DNA of 64,000 nucleotides from JALYGY01 sp963800975. GTDB taxonomy: Bacteria; Actinomycetota; Rubrobacteria; Rubrobacterales; Rubrobacteraceae. Location of the stretch: positions 75,453 through 139,452 of the forward strand of contig CAWDDB010000009.1 in assembly GCA_963800975.1 (NCBI GenBank). Reading direction: 5' to 3'. Positions 27,462-35,202 of the stretch are shown here, one piece after another (within the stretch, counting starts at the first letter, position 1; each line of letters starts with the position of its first letter). The notes under the pieces are model-generated. The model worked only from the letters and a program-made list of their open reading frames with translations. It was not told where the DNA came from and did not search any database. Position numbers and translations under genes: made by a program.

Positions 27462-28081
27462 CCTGGCACCACCGATCTGAGGTCGCGCGCCGCCGCCTCA
27501 GGGTCTTCGGCGTCGAGTATCGCGCGCACCACCGCGAACCCGGGCGCTCCCGCCGCGGCGACCTCGGGCGCGGTTTCGGCCGTGATCCCGCCGATGGCGA
27601 ACCAGGGGAGGGCGAGATCTTCGGCCGCCACCTCGCGCACGAGCGCGAGACCCGACACCTTCGCGTCGGGCTTGGTCGGGGTCGCGAAGACGGTCCCGAC
27701 CCCCAGGTAGTCCGCGCCCTCTCGCGCGGCTTCGCGCGCCTCCCGCAAGGTGGAGACCGAGCGCCCCACCACCGCCTCGGGACCGAGTATCTCCCTGGCC
27801 CTCGCCGGGGTCTCGTCTTCCTGGCCGAGGTGGACGCCATCGGCCCCCGAGAGCCTGGCCAGGGCCACGTCGTCGTTCACGGTGAAGAGGGCACCCGCCG
27901 CGGCGCAGATCTCGCGCAGCGCCTCCGCGAGGGTCGAGAGGCTCCGCGCGGCGCGCTTTTCGCGCAGCTGCACGACGTCGACCCCGCCGCGCACGGCGGC
28001 CTCGACGCGGGCGGCCAGGTCGGGACGCGGATCGGTGACAAGCAGGAGCCGCGCCCCCGCCACGGCCTCCCGCGGCCTCAC
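27458..28081 (-). CDS. thiE: Thiamine-phosphate synthase
   Basis: The 207-residue protein has the ThiE TIM-barrel signatures: LLLVTDPRPDL, VDVVQLREK, LFTVNDDVALARLSGADGVHLGQED, VVGRSVSTLREAREA, DYLGVGTVFATPTKPDA and FAIGGITAE. It joins HMP diphosphate and thiazole phosphate to make thiamine phosphate. GTG 28081 is chosen because it overlaps the stop of the yqjF-like gene (GTGA) and gives the normal length; the frame is open further upstream but would add a non-homologous head. Confidence 0.94.
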   Translation of the reverse strand: MRPREAVAGARLLLVTDPRPDLAARVEAAVRGGVDVVQLREKRAARSLSTLAEALREICAAAGALFTVNDDVALARLSGADGVHLGQEDETPARAREILGPEAVVGRSVSTLREAREAAREGADYLGVGTVFATPTKPDAKVSGLALVREVAAEDLALPWFAIGGITAETAPEVAAAGAPGFAVVRAILDAEDPEAAARDLRSVVPG

Positions 28082-28833
28082 GGGTCTACCCGCTGCGGGG
28101 ACCAGGCGAGCACGTCGAGGCGATCGGAGAAGTGGAGGATCGGCTCGAGCGCTGGCAGCTCGACCCCGATCTGCTCCGTCATCCGCAGCGTCTCGACCTC
28201 GGCTTCCGCTGGCCGGAGGGGCCAGAGACGGTGGTGGACGTCGCCACGGCGGACGACGCCATCCTTGCTCGCGGCGTAGAGGCAGTACCGCTCGGTCAGG
28301 AAGTCCTCGAGCGACCCCGGCCGGCTCTCGATCTGCTCCCCCACGGGCCGGTAACGGGCCGCGAAGCTCGCGCCCGGCGCGCCCCGGTGGGTCCTGTCGC
28401 TCGCGTAGCGGACCTCGTCGCCCACGACCTGGCAGGACATCTCGGCGTCGAAGTAAGGCAGGTGGAAGGTGGCGCGGGCGAGCCGGACGGCGACCGGGTT
28501 GCCGGCGTCGAGAGAGAAAAACCAGATGCCCGGCTTGCTCCCTTCCGTCACGTACGTGCGCAGGTTGAGCTCCGGGAACGCCGAGAGCCACGGGACAGCC
28601 GGCACGAACCGCGGCCTCACGTCGGCCATCCGGAACGGCACGACGCCGAGCCACGCGCTGCCGTCGAAGGTGTCGAGGCTCAGGGAAGGCGGCACGAGCG
28701 GCCGCAGCGCGCTCGCCGGGACGGGCCAGTGCATAAACAGCAGGTCGTGCCAGCGCATGCGCAGAACCCACTGCCGCTTCGGCACGGGAAAGGGCCTGTG
28801 CTCGTTGAGGCCCAGGATCTTCTCCGGCTTCAT
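28078..28833 (-). CDS. DUF2071 (YqjF-like) protein
   Basis: The 251-residue protein has family landmarks: MRWHDLLFMHWPVPASALRPLVPPSLSLDTFDGSAWLGVVPFRM, NLRTYV, GIWFFSLDAGN, ATFHLPYFDAEM and the C-terminal VLAWSPQRVDP. DUF2071 proteins resemble the acetoacetate decarboxylase fold; their reaction is not established. Its stop overlaps the thiE start by GTGA, so it is the first gene of the coupled thiE-Nudix-thiL run. Confidence 0.85.
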   Translation of the reverse strand: MKPEKILGLNEHRPFPVPKRQWVLRMRWHDLLFMHWPVPASALRPLVPPSLSLDTFDGSAWLGVVPFRMADVRPRFVPAVPWLSAFPELNLRTYVTEGSKPGIWFFSLDAGNPVAVRLARATFHLPYFDAEMSCQVVGDEVRYASDRTHRGAPGASFAARYRPVGEQIESRPGSLEDFLTERYCLYAASKDGVVRRGDVHHRLWPLRPAEAEVETLRMTEQIGVELPALEPILHFSDRLDVLAWSPQRVDP

Positions 28834-28878
28834 GCGGGACCCGGTTGAAGATTCGTGTCGGTCGTGGGATCGGGAGTA

Positions 28879-28907
28879 GGGAGTCGGGTTTCCTTCTCCC
28901 GACTCCC
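28879..28907. repeat. Hairpin-forming GGGAGTCGGG element
   Basis: GGGAGTCGGG (28879-28888) pairs perfectly with CCCGACTCCC (28898-28907), preceded by a degenerate copy (CGGGAGTA). The low-complexity heptamer character resembles the AT-rich elements at 5341 and 42291. It lies upstream of the yqjF-like gene. Confidence 0.45.
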
Positions 28908-28980
28908 GAACGAGAAACGACTGATACCTGCGACGGGATCCGTATAACCATTCGGTGTCATCTCTTGAAGATAAGCCACC

Positions 28981-29014
28981 CGCGCCCCGCCGTCCAGGAT
29001 AGGGGCGCGTTTTT
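28981..29014. terminator. Hairpin downstream of thiM
   Basis: CGCGCCCC (28981-28988) pairs with GGGGCGCG (29002-29009), followed on the + strand by TTTTT. It directly abuts the thiM stop on the reverse strand, where the tail is only weakly T-rich. It probably ends the thiT-thiD-thiM transcript. Confidence 0.55.
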
Positions 29015-29823
29015 CAGCCGGCGGTCGTCCGCGCCAGCCGGAGCTGGTCCTCGAGGTAAGCGGGTTCGCTGGCGAGCCGCGCGAGGGCGTCGAGCAGCCT
29101 GGGCTCGAAGGTTCCCGGGCCGTCGGCCTCTTCCGCGGCGGCCTCCCCGGAGCACCCGAAGTACGCCAGGGCGCCGGCGACGGTCTCGGCGTCCGTCGCT
29201 TCGCCCCCGGCCCCCGCGGCGAAGCAGCCGATCACCGCCGTAGAGGCGCAGCCGAGGCCGACGACGCCACCCATAAGGGGATGCCCGTTGTCTACCGCGA
29301 AGATCTCCGCCCCGTCGCTTACGTGGTCGGTCTTGCCGGTTGCGGCAACGGTCGTCCCGAGAGCGCGGGAGGCCAGTACTGCCGCTTCGCGCGCGTCGCC
29401 GGCGAGGCTCTCGACGCCGCGAACCTCGGCGGCGATCCCCGCAAGCGTCGCCACCTCGCCGGCGTTGCCACACAGAACGGAGACGTCCAGCTCCGAGAGG
29501 AGCCGTTCCGTTGCCCGCGTGCGAAAGGTCGTGGCCCCGGCGCCCACCGGGTCGAGCACCACGGGGATGGACCTCGCGTTCGCCACTTTTCCGGCCAGGA
29601 TCATGGCTTCGACCTGCCCCGCGTCCAGCGTCCCGACGTTCAGCACGAGGGCCGAGGCGAGGGAGGTCATCTCCTCGACCTCGTCTAACGCGTGGGCCAT
29701 GACGGGGAGGGCGCCCGCGCAGAGGGTGGCGTTCGCCACCAGGTTCGCCGTCACGTAGTTGGTTATGTGGTGGACCAGCGGCCGCGAGGCGCCGATCTCG
29801 CGCAGGACGTCGCCGGCCTTCAC
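29014..29823 (-). CDS. thiM: Hydroxyethylthiazole kinase
   Basis: The 269-residue protein is ThiM: RPLVHHITNYVTANLVANATLCAGALPVMAHA at the N-terminus, LNVGTLD, VVLDPVGAGATTFR, LCGNAGEV and the catalytic-end block MGGVVGLGCASTAVIGCF. It phosphorylates the thiazole moiety in thiamine salvage. GTG 29823 overlaps the thiD stop (GTGA). The conserved Cys of the anion hole is present in GLGCAST. Confidence 0.95.
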   Translation of the reverse strand: MKAGDVLREIGASRPLVHHITNYVTANLVANATLCAGALPVMAHALDEVEEMTSLASALVLNVGTLDAGQVEAMILAGKVANARSIPVVLDPVGAGATTFRTRATERLLSELDVSVLCGNAGEVATLAGIAAEVRGVESLAGDAREAAVLASRALGTTVAATGKTDHVSDGAEIFAVDNGHPLMGGVVGLGCASTAVIGCFAAGAGGEATDAETVAGALAYFGCSGEAAAEEADGPGTFEPRLLDALARLASEPAYLEDQLRLARTTAG

Positions 29824-30614
29824 GCCCCCACCCTCTCGAGCACGGGCCCGAGAGCGTGAACGGGTCCGGGTCCGGCCCCGATCTCCGACAGGCCGTAACG
29901 CACGGCCTCGGACGCGACCGCACGCGCCCTCGCGGCGGCCTCGACGAGGTCGAAGCCGAGCGCCAGGAAGCTGGCCAGCGCCGAGGAGTACGTGCAGCCC
30001 GCCCCGTGGGTGTTCTCCGAGGGGTAGACGGGGCCTTCGATCCTCTCGAAACCGTTCCCGTCGTAGAGGAGGTCGATACCCGAAGAGGTGTGCCCGCCGG
30101 TGACGATCACGGCGCCGGGCCCGAGCGCGTGCAGCGTCACGGCGCAGTCCTCGATCGACCCCTCGTCCACCTCCTCGTCCAGGAGGGCGAAAGCCTCTCT
30201 CACGTTGGGCGTGATAACCGAGGCGAGCGGGAAGAGCTCGCCCTTGTAGTTCTCGACGGCCTCCGGCTCAAGCAGCACCGCCCCGCTCTCGGCGACCAGC
30301 ACGGGATCGACGACGACGTTTGGCAGCTTCAGGCGATCCACCGCCTCTGCCACGGCCGAGACGATCCCGCCGTTGGCGAGCATGCCCGTCTTGGTGGCGT
30401 CCGCCCCGATGTCCTCGACGACGGCCTCGATCTGCTCGACCGCGACGCGCGGCGGGAAGGCGAAGATGTCGTCCACGCCGACGGTGTTCTGGGCGGTGGT
30501 CGCCACGACGGCCGTCGTCCCGTAGACGCCGCACCGCAGGAAGGACTTGAGGTCGGCCTGGATGCCGGCCCCGGCCCCGGAGTCGCTGGTCGCGACGCTC
30601 ATGACACGCTTCAA
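29820..30614 (-). CDS. thiD: Hydroxymethylpyrimidine/phosphomethylpyrimidine kinase
   Basis: The 264-residue protein has ThiD signatures: LKRVMSVATSDSGAGAGIQADLKSF, GTTAVVATTAQNT, ADATKTGMLANGGIV, VVVDPVLVAESGAVLL, VITPNVREAFALL, VTGGH and HGAGCTYSSALASFLALG. It phosphorylates HMP twice to HMP diphosphate. The TTG at 30614 is used because it overlaps the thiT stop (TTGA) and includes the conserved KRV start. In the Gly-rich anion loop GAGCTYSSA the usual Asp-containing GTGCT variant is shifted but the Cys is kept. Confidence 0.94.
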   Translation of the reverse strand: MKRVMSVATSDSGAGAGIQADLKSFLRCGVYGTTAVVATTAQNTVGVDDIFAFPPRVAVEQIEAVVEDIGADATKTGMLANGGIVSAVAEAVDRLKLPNVVVDPVLVAESGAVLLEPEAVENYKGELFPLASVITPNVREAFALLDEEVDEGSIEDCAVTLHALGPGAVIVTGGHTSSGIDLLYDGNGFERIEGPVYPSENTHGAGCTYSSALASFLALGFDLVEAAARARAVASEAVRYGLSEIGAGPGPVHALGPVLERVGA

Positions 30615-31177
30615 GCCGCCGCCTTGGACGACCTGCCCGCCTCGACCTGGCGCCTCGACGGCTGCGCGCTGGCGAGAGCCCGCAGCAGCACCACGACGAC
30701 GACCAGGGTGACGATGAGGCTCGGCACAAGGTACCCAGCGTTGTACGCCGCGGAGTAGATGTAGGGGTTCCAACCCTCAGGCGCGTAGGTGGCGAAGAAG
30801 ATGATGCCCGAGGCGAAGTGGCACGCAAAGCGGGCGAAGACGGCCACCACGGTGCCGATAACGGCGCCCCTCACCGTCGGCTGGAAAAAGCCGGCGAGGC
30901 CCAGCACCCCGAAGGCCAGCGGGTAGTCCAGGATCACCTGCACCGGGTGGACGGCGAACACGGGAGGGGTGGCCAGGTCCAGGAGACCGTACGCCGCCCC
31001 GGCGACTACGCCTACGAGCGGTCCCTGGCGCAAGGCCAGCAGTATGAGGGGGACCATCTCCAGCGAGATCGAGCCGCCAAAAGGCATCTCGAAGATCTTG
31101 ATGAGCCCAAGAACGAAAGCAAGGGCGATCGCAAGAGCCGCCTCGGTAAGCACCCTGACATCTCTAAGCGCGTCCAC
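30611..31177 (-). CDS. thiT: Thiamine ECF transporter S component
   Basis: The 188-residue membrane protein has six predicted helices and ThiT landmarks: GGSISLEMVPLILLALRQGPLVGVVAGAAYGLLDL and HPVQVILDYPLAFGVLGLAG, which contain the thiamine-binding Trp/Tyr/Asp/His region of the family. It would bind thiamine and work with the shared EcfA/A'/T energising module, which is not in the window. GTG 31177 is the start. It is the first gene after the TPP riboswitch. Confidence 0.9.
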   Translation of the reverse strand: MDALRDVRVLTEAALAIALAFVLGLIKIFEMPFGGSISLEMVPLILLALRQGPLVGVVAGAAYGLLDLATPPVFAVHPVQVILDYPLAFGVLGLAGFFQPTVRGAVIGTVVAVFARFACHFASGIIFFATYAPEGWNPYIYSAAYNAGYLVPSLIVTLVVVVVLLRALASAQPSRRQVEAGRSSKAAA

Positions 31178-31223
31178 GCGCAGCCTCCTCCGTCTTCGCG
31201 GGGGTGCGCGATGTGCCTGTTGA

Positions 31224-31305
31224 ATCTCCCTGCGCCGGCATTACCCGGATCAGGTTCAACGGGTCGGCGCCTCTAGGACGCCCTCTCAGCCTCGCGGCTC
31301 CCCGG
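31224..31305 (-). ncRNA. TPP riboswitch (THI element)
   Basis: On the reverse strand the element starts with CCGGGGAGC and CTGAGAGG (the P2/P3 'CUGAGA' core). It continues through GACCC with the pyrophosphate-sensing segment ACCTGATCCGGGTAATGCC and ends GGCGCAGGGA. This is the standard THI-box layout. It lies 47 nt ahead of the thiT start and should shut off thiT-thiD-thiM when thiamine diphosphate is plentiful. Confidence 0.95.
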
Positions 31306-31316
31306 TTTGCAACCTA

Positions 31317-31345
31317 AATGTAGCCTAACTCCAGCCCCCAAGCAA
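31317..31345 (-). promoter_or_regulatory. Probable promoter of the riboswitch-thiTDM transcript
   Basis: Reverse strand: -35 TTGCTT (31345-31340), a 17-nt spacer and -10 TACATT (31322-31317). The predicted RNA start falls just before the riboswitch P1 stem. Confidence 0.6.
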
Positions 31346-31438
31346 ACGGCCGTGCGTTCGGGAGCAGGATGATAAGGGGCCGCAATTGCTTCGCCCGGCT
31401 CCCTCCCGAGACGGGTTTCGGCCTACCCACGGTTCATG

Positions 31439-31597
31439 CTAATACTTGGCGATCACCCACACGGCGTGCACGATGCCAGGTATGTAGCCGAGGAGCGTGA
31501 GGAGGATGTTGATCCAGAACTGCTTGCCGATGCCGACCTGCAGGAACACGCCCAGCGGCGGGAGAAGTATCGCGATCACTATGCGCAGAAAATCCAC
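31439..31597 (-). CDS. Pmp3/YqaE family small membrane protein (52 aa)
   Basis: The short reverse-strand frame encodes two hydrophobic helices with the family pattern: LPPLGVFLQVGIGKQFWINILLTLLGYIPGIVHAVWVI. This is the UPF0057/Pmp3 signature (PPLGVFL, WINILLTLLGYIPGIIHA). GTG 31597 is the start, with GGAGG 9 nt ahead. These proteins sit in the cytoplasmic membrane and are linked to ion or stress tolerance in other organisms. Confidence 0.9.
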   Translation of the reverse strand: MDFLRIVIAILLPPLGVFLQVGIGKQFWINILLTLLGYIPGIVHAVWVIAKY

Positions 31598-31773
31598 AAG
31601 TAGCCTCCGTGTATCTGTTCGTTCTTCCTACATACTACGCTGTTTCTTCCCCAAGGTTGCCGCCGACCGGAGGCGCGGGAGAGCGTGAGATCCGAGGCCC
31701 GGTGGTGTGTTCGGGTATGTACGATGGGAAAATGTGATCCCTGGTGCGAAAGATCGAACGGGAGGAAGAGAAG

Positions 31774-32166
31774 TTGAACGACGAGACGAGCAGAGGCCAG
31801 CAAGCGGCGGAAGAGGTCGCGCGGCGGTGGATCTCCACGATGCAGTCCGTGGCGGACCAGATCCAGCGTCAGCAGCAGACCTTCCAGCAGATGATGCAGG
31901 ACACGATGGCGCTGTACGTCCAGCTGCTGAACACGCCGCCGTTCTACGTCTCCCAGCTACCGCAGGAGGAAGCCGAGCGGGCCACGAGCCAGGGCTTCCA
32001 TCAGGCCTCGGAGCAGTGGATGCAGCTGGCGCAACAGCAGCAGGAGGCGTTCCAGATGATGTCCCAGCAGTGGATGGAACAGACCACGGCCCAGCAGGAG
32101 GCGTTCCAGCAGGTGGTCCAGCAATCGCTCGGCACCTACTCAGACCTCTTCAAGCCCCCAAGGTAG
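31774..32166 (+). CDS. Gln-rich helical protein (130 aa)
   Basis: The TTG at 31774 is favoured over the in-frame GTG 31744 because GGGAGG sits 8 nt before it. The product is almost entirely helical with very high Gln content. It has repeated phrases QQQxxFQxMMQD, QQQQEAFQMMSQQWMEQT and QQEAFQQVVQQS, spaced to form an amphipathic coiled coil around a central TPPFYVSQLPQEE break. It has no Cys and no signal peptide. The composition recalls phasin-like or granule-coating helices, but no phasin motif is certain and no PHA genes are near. Confidence 0.65.
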   Translation: MNDETSRGQQAAEEVARRWISTMQSVADQIQRQQQTFQQMMQDTMALYVQLLNTPPFYVSQLPQEEAERATSQGFHQASEQWMQLAQQQQEAFQMMSQQWMEQTTAQQEAFQQVVQQSLGTYSDLFKPPR

Positions 32167-32223
32167 CCGGGAGGACGCCATTCGGGCCCGAATCCCGCGC
32201 GGTCGCCGGTGATACCCGCTAGA

Positions 32224-32676
32224 TCACCACTCCCGGGTCATCAAGATCTCCCCGGCGTTCACGGAGTAGCCGTGCTTCTCGTAGAACCCTTGCGCCGGCG
32301 TCCCTTCGCGGGTCGTGAGGTAGATCGTGTTTATGCCGCCCCTCGCCAGGTGATCGTTCAGGTGCCCTAGGAGCCTGCCGCCCACCCCCGCGCCCTGCGC
32401 GTCCGGCCTCACGCAGAACGTCTTGATAAAGAAGACCTCCCTTCTGTCGTCCGGCTCGCGCCAGCCGGACGCGAGACCTACGGCTGCTTCGTGCAGGCAA
32501 ACGAAACCCACGAACCCCGGCACCCCCATCGTCCACTCTAGCTCCTGCCTGGCCGTATCGAGGGTCCAGCTGTCGTTCCACGGCTCGGCGTTGAAGCTGG
32601 CCACGAGCAGGCGGGCGCACTCCTCGAGATGGCCGCGGTCGAAAGCCTCGATTCGCTCCGGCATCGCCTCGCTCAC
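32224..32676 (-). CDS. GNAT-family N-acetyltransferase
   Basis: The 150-residue protein has the GNAT fold: a mixed N-terminal half, then beta4 FFIKTFCVRPDAQGAGVGGRLLGHLNDHLA with the acetyl-CoA pyrophosphate loop (QGAGVG). The C-terminal TTREGTPAQGFYEKHGYSV holds the usual Tyr acid position. It should transfer an acetyl group to an amine of an unknown acceptor. It is 23 bp downstream of a Nudix gene on the same strand. Confidence 0.85.
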   Translation of the reverse strand: MSEAMPERIEAFDRGHLEECARLLVASFNAEPWNDSWTLDTARQELEWTMGVPGFVGFVCLHEAAVGLASGWREPDDRREVFFIKTFCVRPDAQGAGVGGRLLGHLNDHLARGGINTIYLTTREGTPAQGFYEKHGYSVNAGEILMTREW

Positions 32677-32699
32677 GTTGGCTCGATCTCGCTTCTTCC

Positions 32700-33248
32700 C
32701 TACCGCCCGCTCCCCGACGACCGAGCCACCATCAGGAGCCCGAGCACGGTGCCCGCGTCGGTGATGCCGCCGTCCGAGACCATCTCCAGGGCCTCACCGA
32801 ACGGCAGCCGCACCACGCGGATGAACTCGGTTGGCTCGGGCCTGGGACCTTCGCGGTCGGGCACGGCCCGGCAACGGAACAGGTGGCAGACCTCGGTGCT
32901 GCGGCCCGTGCTGGTGTGGACCGAGACGAGACGCTCGAGGTCCGCGGCCCTGAAGCCGGTCTCCTCGAAGAGCTCGCGCCCCGCGGCCGCTTCCGGCTCC
33001 TCCCCCGCGTCCACCCCGCCGCTCGGTAGCTCCAGCGTGAACGATGCCAGAGGCTGGCGCCACTGGCGCACGAGGACCACCTCTCCCCCATCAGTCACGG
33101 GCACCACGGCCGCGAAACCCCCGCTCTCAAGCACGCCGTACGAGATCTCCGCCCCACCAGGCAGTGCCACCTCGTCCACCCTGAACGCGCACCAAGGGTT
33201 GCGGTAGAGGTAGCTCCGCTCGAGCGTCCGCCAACTGCCGTCGTCCAT
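32700..33248 (-). CDS. ADP-ribose pyrophosphatase-like Nudix hydrolase
   Basis: The 182-residue protein has the NUDT5/ADPRase layout: an N-terminal beta sheet (WCAFRVDEVALPGG), VVLVRQWRQP, then the Nudix box GGVDAGEEPEAAAGRELFEETGF. A C-terminal VHTSTGRSTEVCHLFRCRAV loop follows, typical of ADP-sugar specificity, with a Glu-rich FGEALEMV end. It probably hydrolyses ADP-ribose to AMP and ribose 5-phosphate. ATG 33248 is used; upstream codons add a non-homologous head. Confidence 0.85.
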   Translation of the reverse strand: MDDGSWRTLERSYLYRNPWCAFRVDEVALPGGAEISYGVLESGGFAAVVPVTDGGEVVLVRQWRQPLASFTLELPSGGVDAGEEPEAAAGRELFEETGFRAADLERLVSVHTSTGRSTEVCHLFRCRAVPDREGPRPEPTEFIRVVRLPFGEALEMVSDGGITDAGTVLGLLMVARSSGSGR

Positions 33249-33276
33249 GGGAAGGAGTATAGAGGCGGGCAAGAAA

Positions 33277-33300
33277 AAGGAGGAGCCGGAGCCCCTCCTT
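33277..33300 (-). terminator. Rho-independent terminator of the ferredoxin gene
   Basis: On the reverse strand AAGGAGG pairs with CCTCCTT around a 10-nt loop and is followed by TTTCTT. It lies 20 bp after the ferredoxin stop. Confidence 0.75.
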
Positions 33301-33320
33301 CAAGCCCGTATCGGGTGGTG

Positions 33321-33554
33321 CTACTCGAAGTAGTCCGCGGCCTTCGTGGTGTAGCTCTCCTGGTCGTCGGGGACCTCGTCCTCGGGGTAGATCGCCTCGA
33401 CCGGGCACTCGGGTTCGCAGGCGCCGCAGTCTATGCACTCCTCGGGGTTGATCATGAAGTGATCCCCCGCGTCGTAGATGCAGTCGACCGGGCAAACCTC
33501 TACACAACTCTGGTCTTTGGTGCCGATACACGGCTCGGTAATCACGTAGGTCAT
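33321..33554 (-). CDS. fdxA: Seven-iron-type ferredoxin (FdxA-like)
   Basis: The 77-residue protein starts MTYVITEPCIGTKDQSCVEVCPVDCIY. The first cluster motif C-x7-C-x3-CP lacks the middle Cys of a CxxCxxC and suits a 3Fe-4S cluster; the second, CIDCGACEPECPVEAI, binds 4Fe-4S. This matches actinobacterial FdxA, a soluble electron carrier that partners cytochromes P450 and oxidoreductases. It is a single gene with its own terminator. Confidence 0.92.
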   Translation of the reverse strand: MTYVITEPCIGTKDQSCVEVCPVDCIYDAGDHFMINPEECIDCGACEPECPVEAIYPEDEVPDDQESYTTKAADYFE

Positions 33555-33849
33555 ACGGGTGCTCCTCTCAAAGCCTGTCGCCGCTCTCTGACGGCTTTAT
33601 ACCAGCCAGCTTCAAGGCGCAACACCCACCGTTGACCCGTATCATCGCCGCCCATGACCCCGGTCATCGAGACGTGTGATCCATATCAAATACCCAGCAG
33701 AACGGCGTTCTATTGGGAAAGATTCTCAGGTTCTAAAGCGGGATCTGGAGGTCTTGCTCTCTGAGCTGCGTGGCTCCGGGCTTCGGGCTGCGGGCGTCAG
33801 GAAGGTTGGATCGAGGGTACAACCAGCCCCAAGTTCCCGAAGCCCGTTG

Positions 33850-34632
33850 TCAGGTACGGGCGCGGAGCTCTGCGGGCCTGAGGATGGTTATGGTTCTGGC
33901 GCCCTGCAGCTCGAGGATGCCCTCCCTGGCGAGCCGGGAGAGGGCGCGCGAGAGGGCTTCGCGCGAGATACCGGTAGCCTCGGCCATCTCCTGGCGCGAG
34001 AGGGAGGGCTCGAAGACGACGCCCCGCTTGGTGACCCTGCCCTCCTCTGTTGCGAGGTTGAGGAGCATGCGCGCGACCCGCTGGGGCGCGCTGTGGAAGA
34101 CCAGGTCGCCGACCAGGTCTTCGAGCTCGCGGTTGCGGGAGGCCAGGACCCTGGCGAGCCGAAGGGCGCCTTCGGGGAAGCGGGCCATCACCTCGACCAG
34201 GTCGTCCCGGAAGACGGCGTAGAGCACGCAGTCGGTAAGGGCTGCGGCTCCTCCGGTCTGGGGCCTGCCTTCGAGCGCCGCCGCGAGGCCGAGCACGGAG
34301 CCGTCGCCGACCACGCCGAGGATCTGGTCGCGCGCCTTGGGACCGCCGGACGAGCGGTAGATCTTCGCGCGTCCCTCGCGCATGAAGTAGACGGCGCCCG
34401 AGGGCTCGCCTTCCCTGTAGAGGGTTGTGCCGGCTCCGATCTCGAGCACCTCGGCGGCGATGGCCAGCGCGTGGAAGAAGTCTTCTTCGAGCCCATCTAG
34501 GAACTCGAACTCCCGAAACCCCTCGAGCTTGGTCAGGTGCTCGACCGCGCGGCAACGCGCCCCCGGCAGCCGCGCCCAGGAAGGAGGCGCGTTCTCACCG
34601 TACACGCTCTGCCTCCATTGCTGGTCGCGCAT
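33850..34632 (-). CDS. Crp/Fnr-family transcriptional regulator
   Basis: The 260-residue protein has a cNMP-binding-type N-domain (about 35-155; TLYREGEPSGAVYFMREGRAKIY, GDGSVLGLAAALEGRP), a dimer helix and a C-terminal winged helix with SLSRQEMAEATGISREALSRALSRLAREGIL (recognition helix). The phosphate cassette lacks the RxS of cAMP binders, and no Fnr-type Cys cluster is present in the head, so the effector is unknown. A Cys occurs near residue 27 (GARCRA). The start may lie further in, as the first 30 residues are atypical. Confidence 0.85.
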   Translation of the reverse strand: MRDQQWRQSVYGENAPPSWARLPGARCRAVEHLTKLEGFREFEFLDGLEEDFFHALAIAAEVLEIGAGTTLYREGEPSGAVYFMREGRAKIYRSSGGPKARDQILGVVGDGSVLGLAAALEGRPQTGGAAALTDCVLYAVFRDDLVEVMARFPEGALRLARVLASRNRELEDLVGDLVFHSAPQRVARMLLNLATEEGRVTKRGVVFEPSLSRQEMAEATGISREALSRALSRLAREGILELQGARTITILRPAELRART

Positions 34633-35007
34633 CCACGAACCCTTTATACGCTAAGTGGCGAAGGTTTGCTATTAGACAAGCCACACTCCGTGTCCTCCGC
34701 TACCCCCGAAAACGCCAGTGATCTCCAGGTGCCAGTCTGGGCGGAGACAAACGTCGAGCCACACCAGCTCGTGGTCGCCGTCTCGCGCATCTTCGCGAGG
34801 GCACGGACTCGCGGCGACAAGATCTCGCGATGATTCGAAACAGGGTGCAAAGACCAGGCCGAGGTACGCTCGCGGGCGCTCTATTGCCCGCTTCGCGCCT
34901 ATCTTGAGAACCCATTCACATCCGGCGCCAGGACTTCGCTTTTCACTATGTGGTTTTTGCATATAATCAGATTGTATTTAGTGTCGTTGTTTGAGACGGA
35001 GGTATGT
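34633..35007 (+). promoter_or_regulatory. Intergenic region with a promoter for the 38-aa gene
   Basis: These 375 bp hold no gene I can support. Near the right end is an AT-rich patch with TTTTCA (34940-34945), 16 nt and TATAAT (34962-34967), the best -10 box in the window, pointing at the short gene at 35008. The left part is GC-rich and featureless. Confidence 0.5.
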
Positions 35008-35124
35008 ATGACCCTCACCAAGCGCATCAAGCGTCTCTGGACCCAGTTGACCACCGAGGAGTACTTCGACGAGCACGGTTCGCTCGGGAGGCGCGGGGTG
35101 GTGCGCAGGTCTTTTCGCGCGTAG
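35008..35124 (+). CDS. Small basic peptide (38 aa)
   Basis: ATG 35008 is preceded by GGAGG at a good distance and by a clear promoter. The peptide (MTLTKRIKRLWTQ ... RRGVVRRSFRA) is strongly basic at both ends with an acidic patch (TEEYFDEHG) in the middle. A 12-bp hairpin follows. Promoter, ribosome-binding site and terminator together argue for a genuine small gene. No family is known to me. Confidence 0.5.
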   Translation: MTLTKRIKRLWTQLTTEEYFDEHGSLGRRGVVRRSFRA

Positions 35125-35138
35125 CAAGCTAGCGTCTT

Positions 35139-35167
35139 GGGCCGGGGCGCAGTGTGCGTCCCGGCCC
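35139..35167 (+). terminator. Hairpin after the 38-aa gene
   Basis: GGGCCGGGGCGC pairs with GCGTCCCGGCCC (one G-T) around AGTGT. It lies 14 bp after the stop and between convergent genes. Confidence 0.6.
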
Positions 35168-35202
35168 TCAGACCTTCTGGATCCGTCCTTGCGGCCGAGC
35201 GG

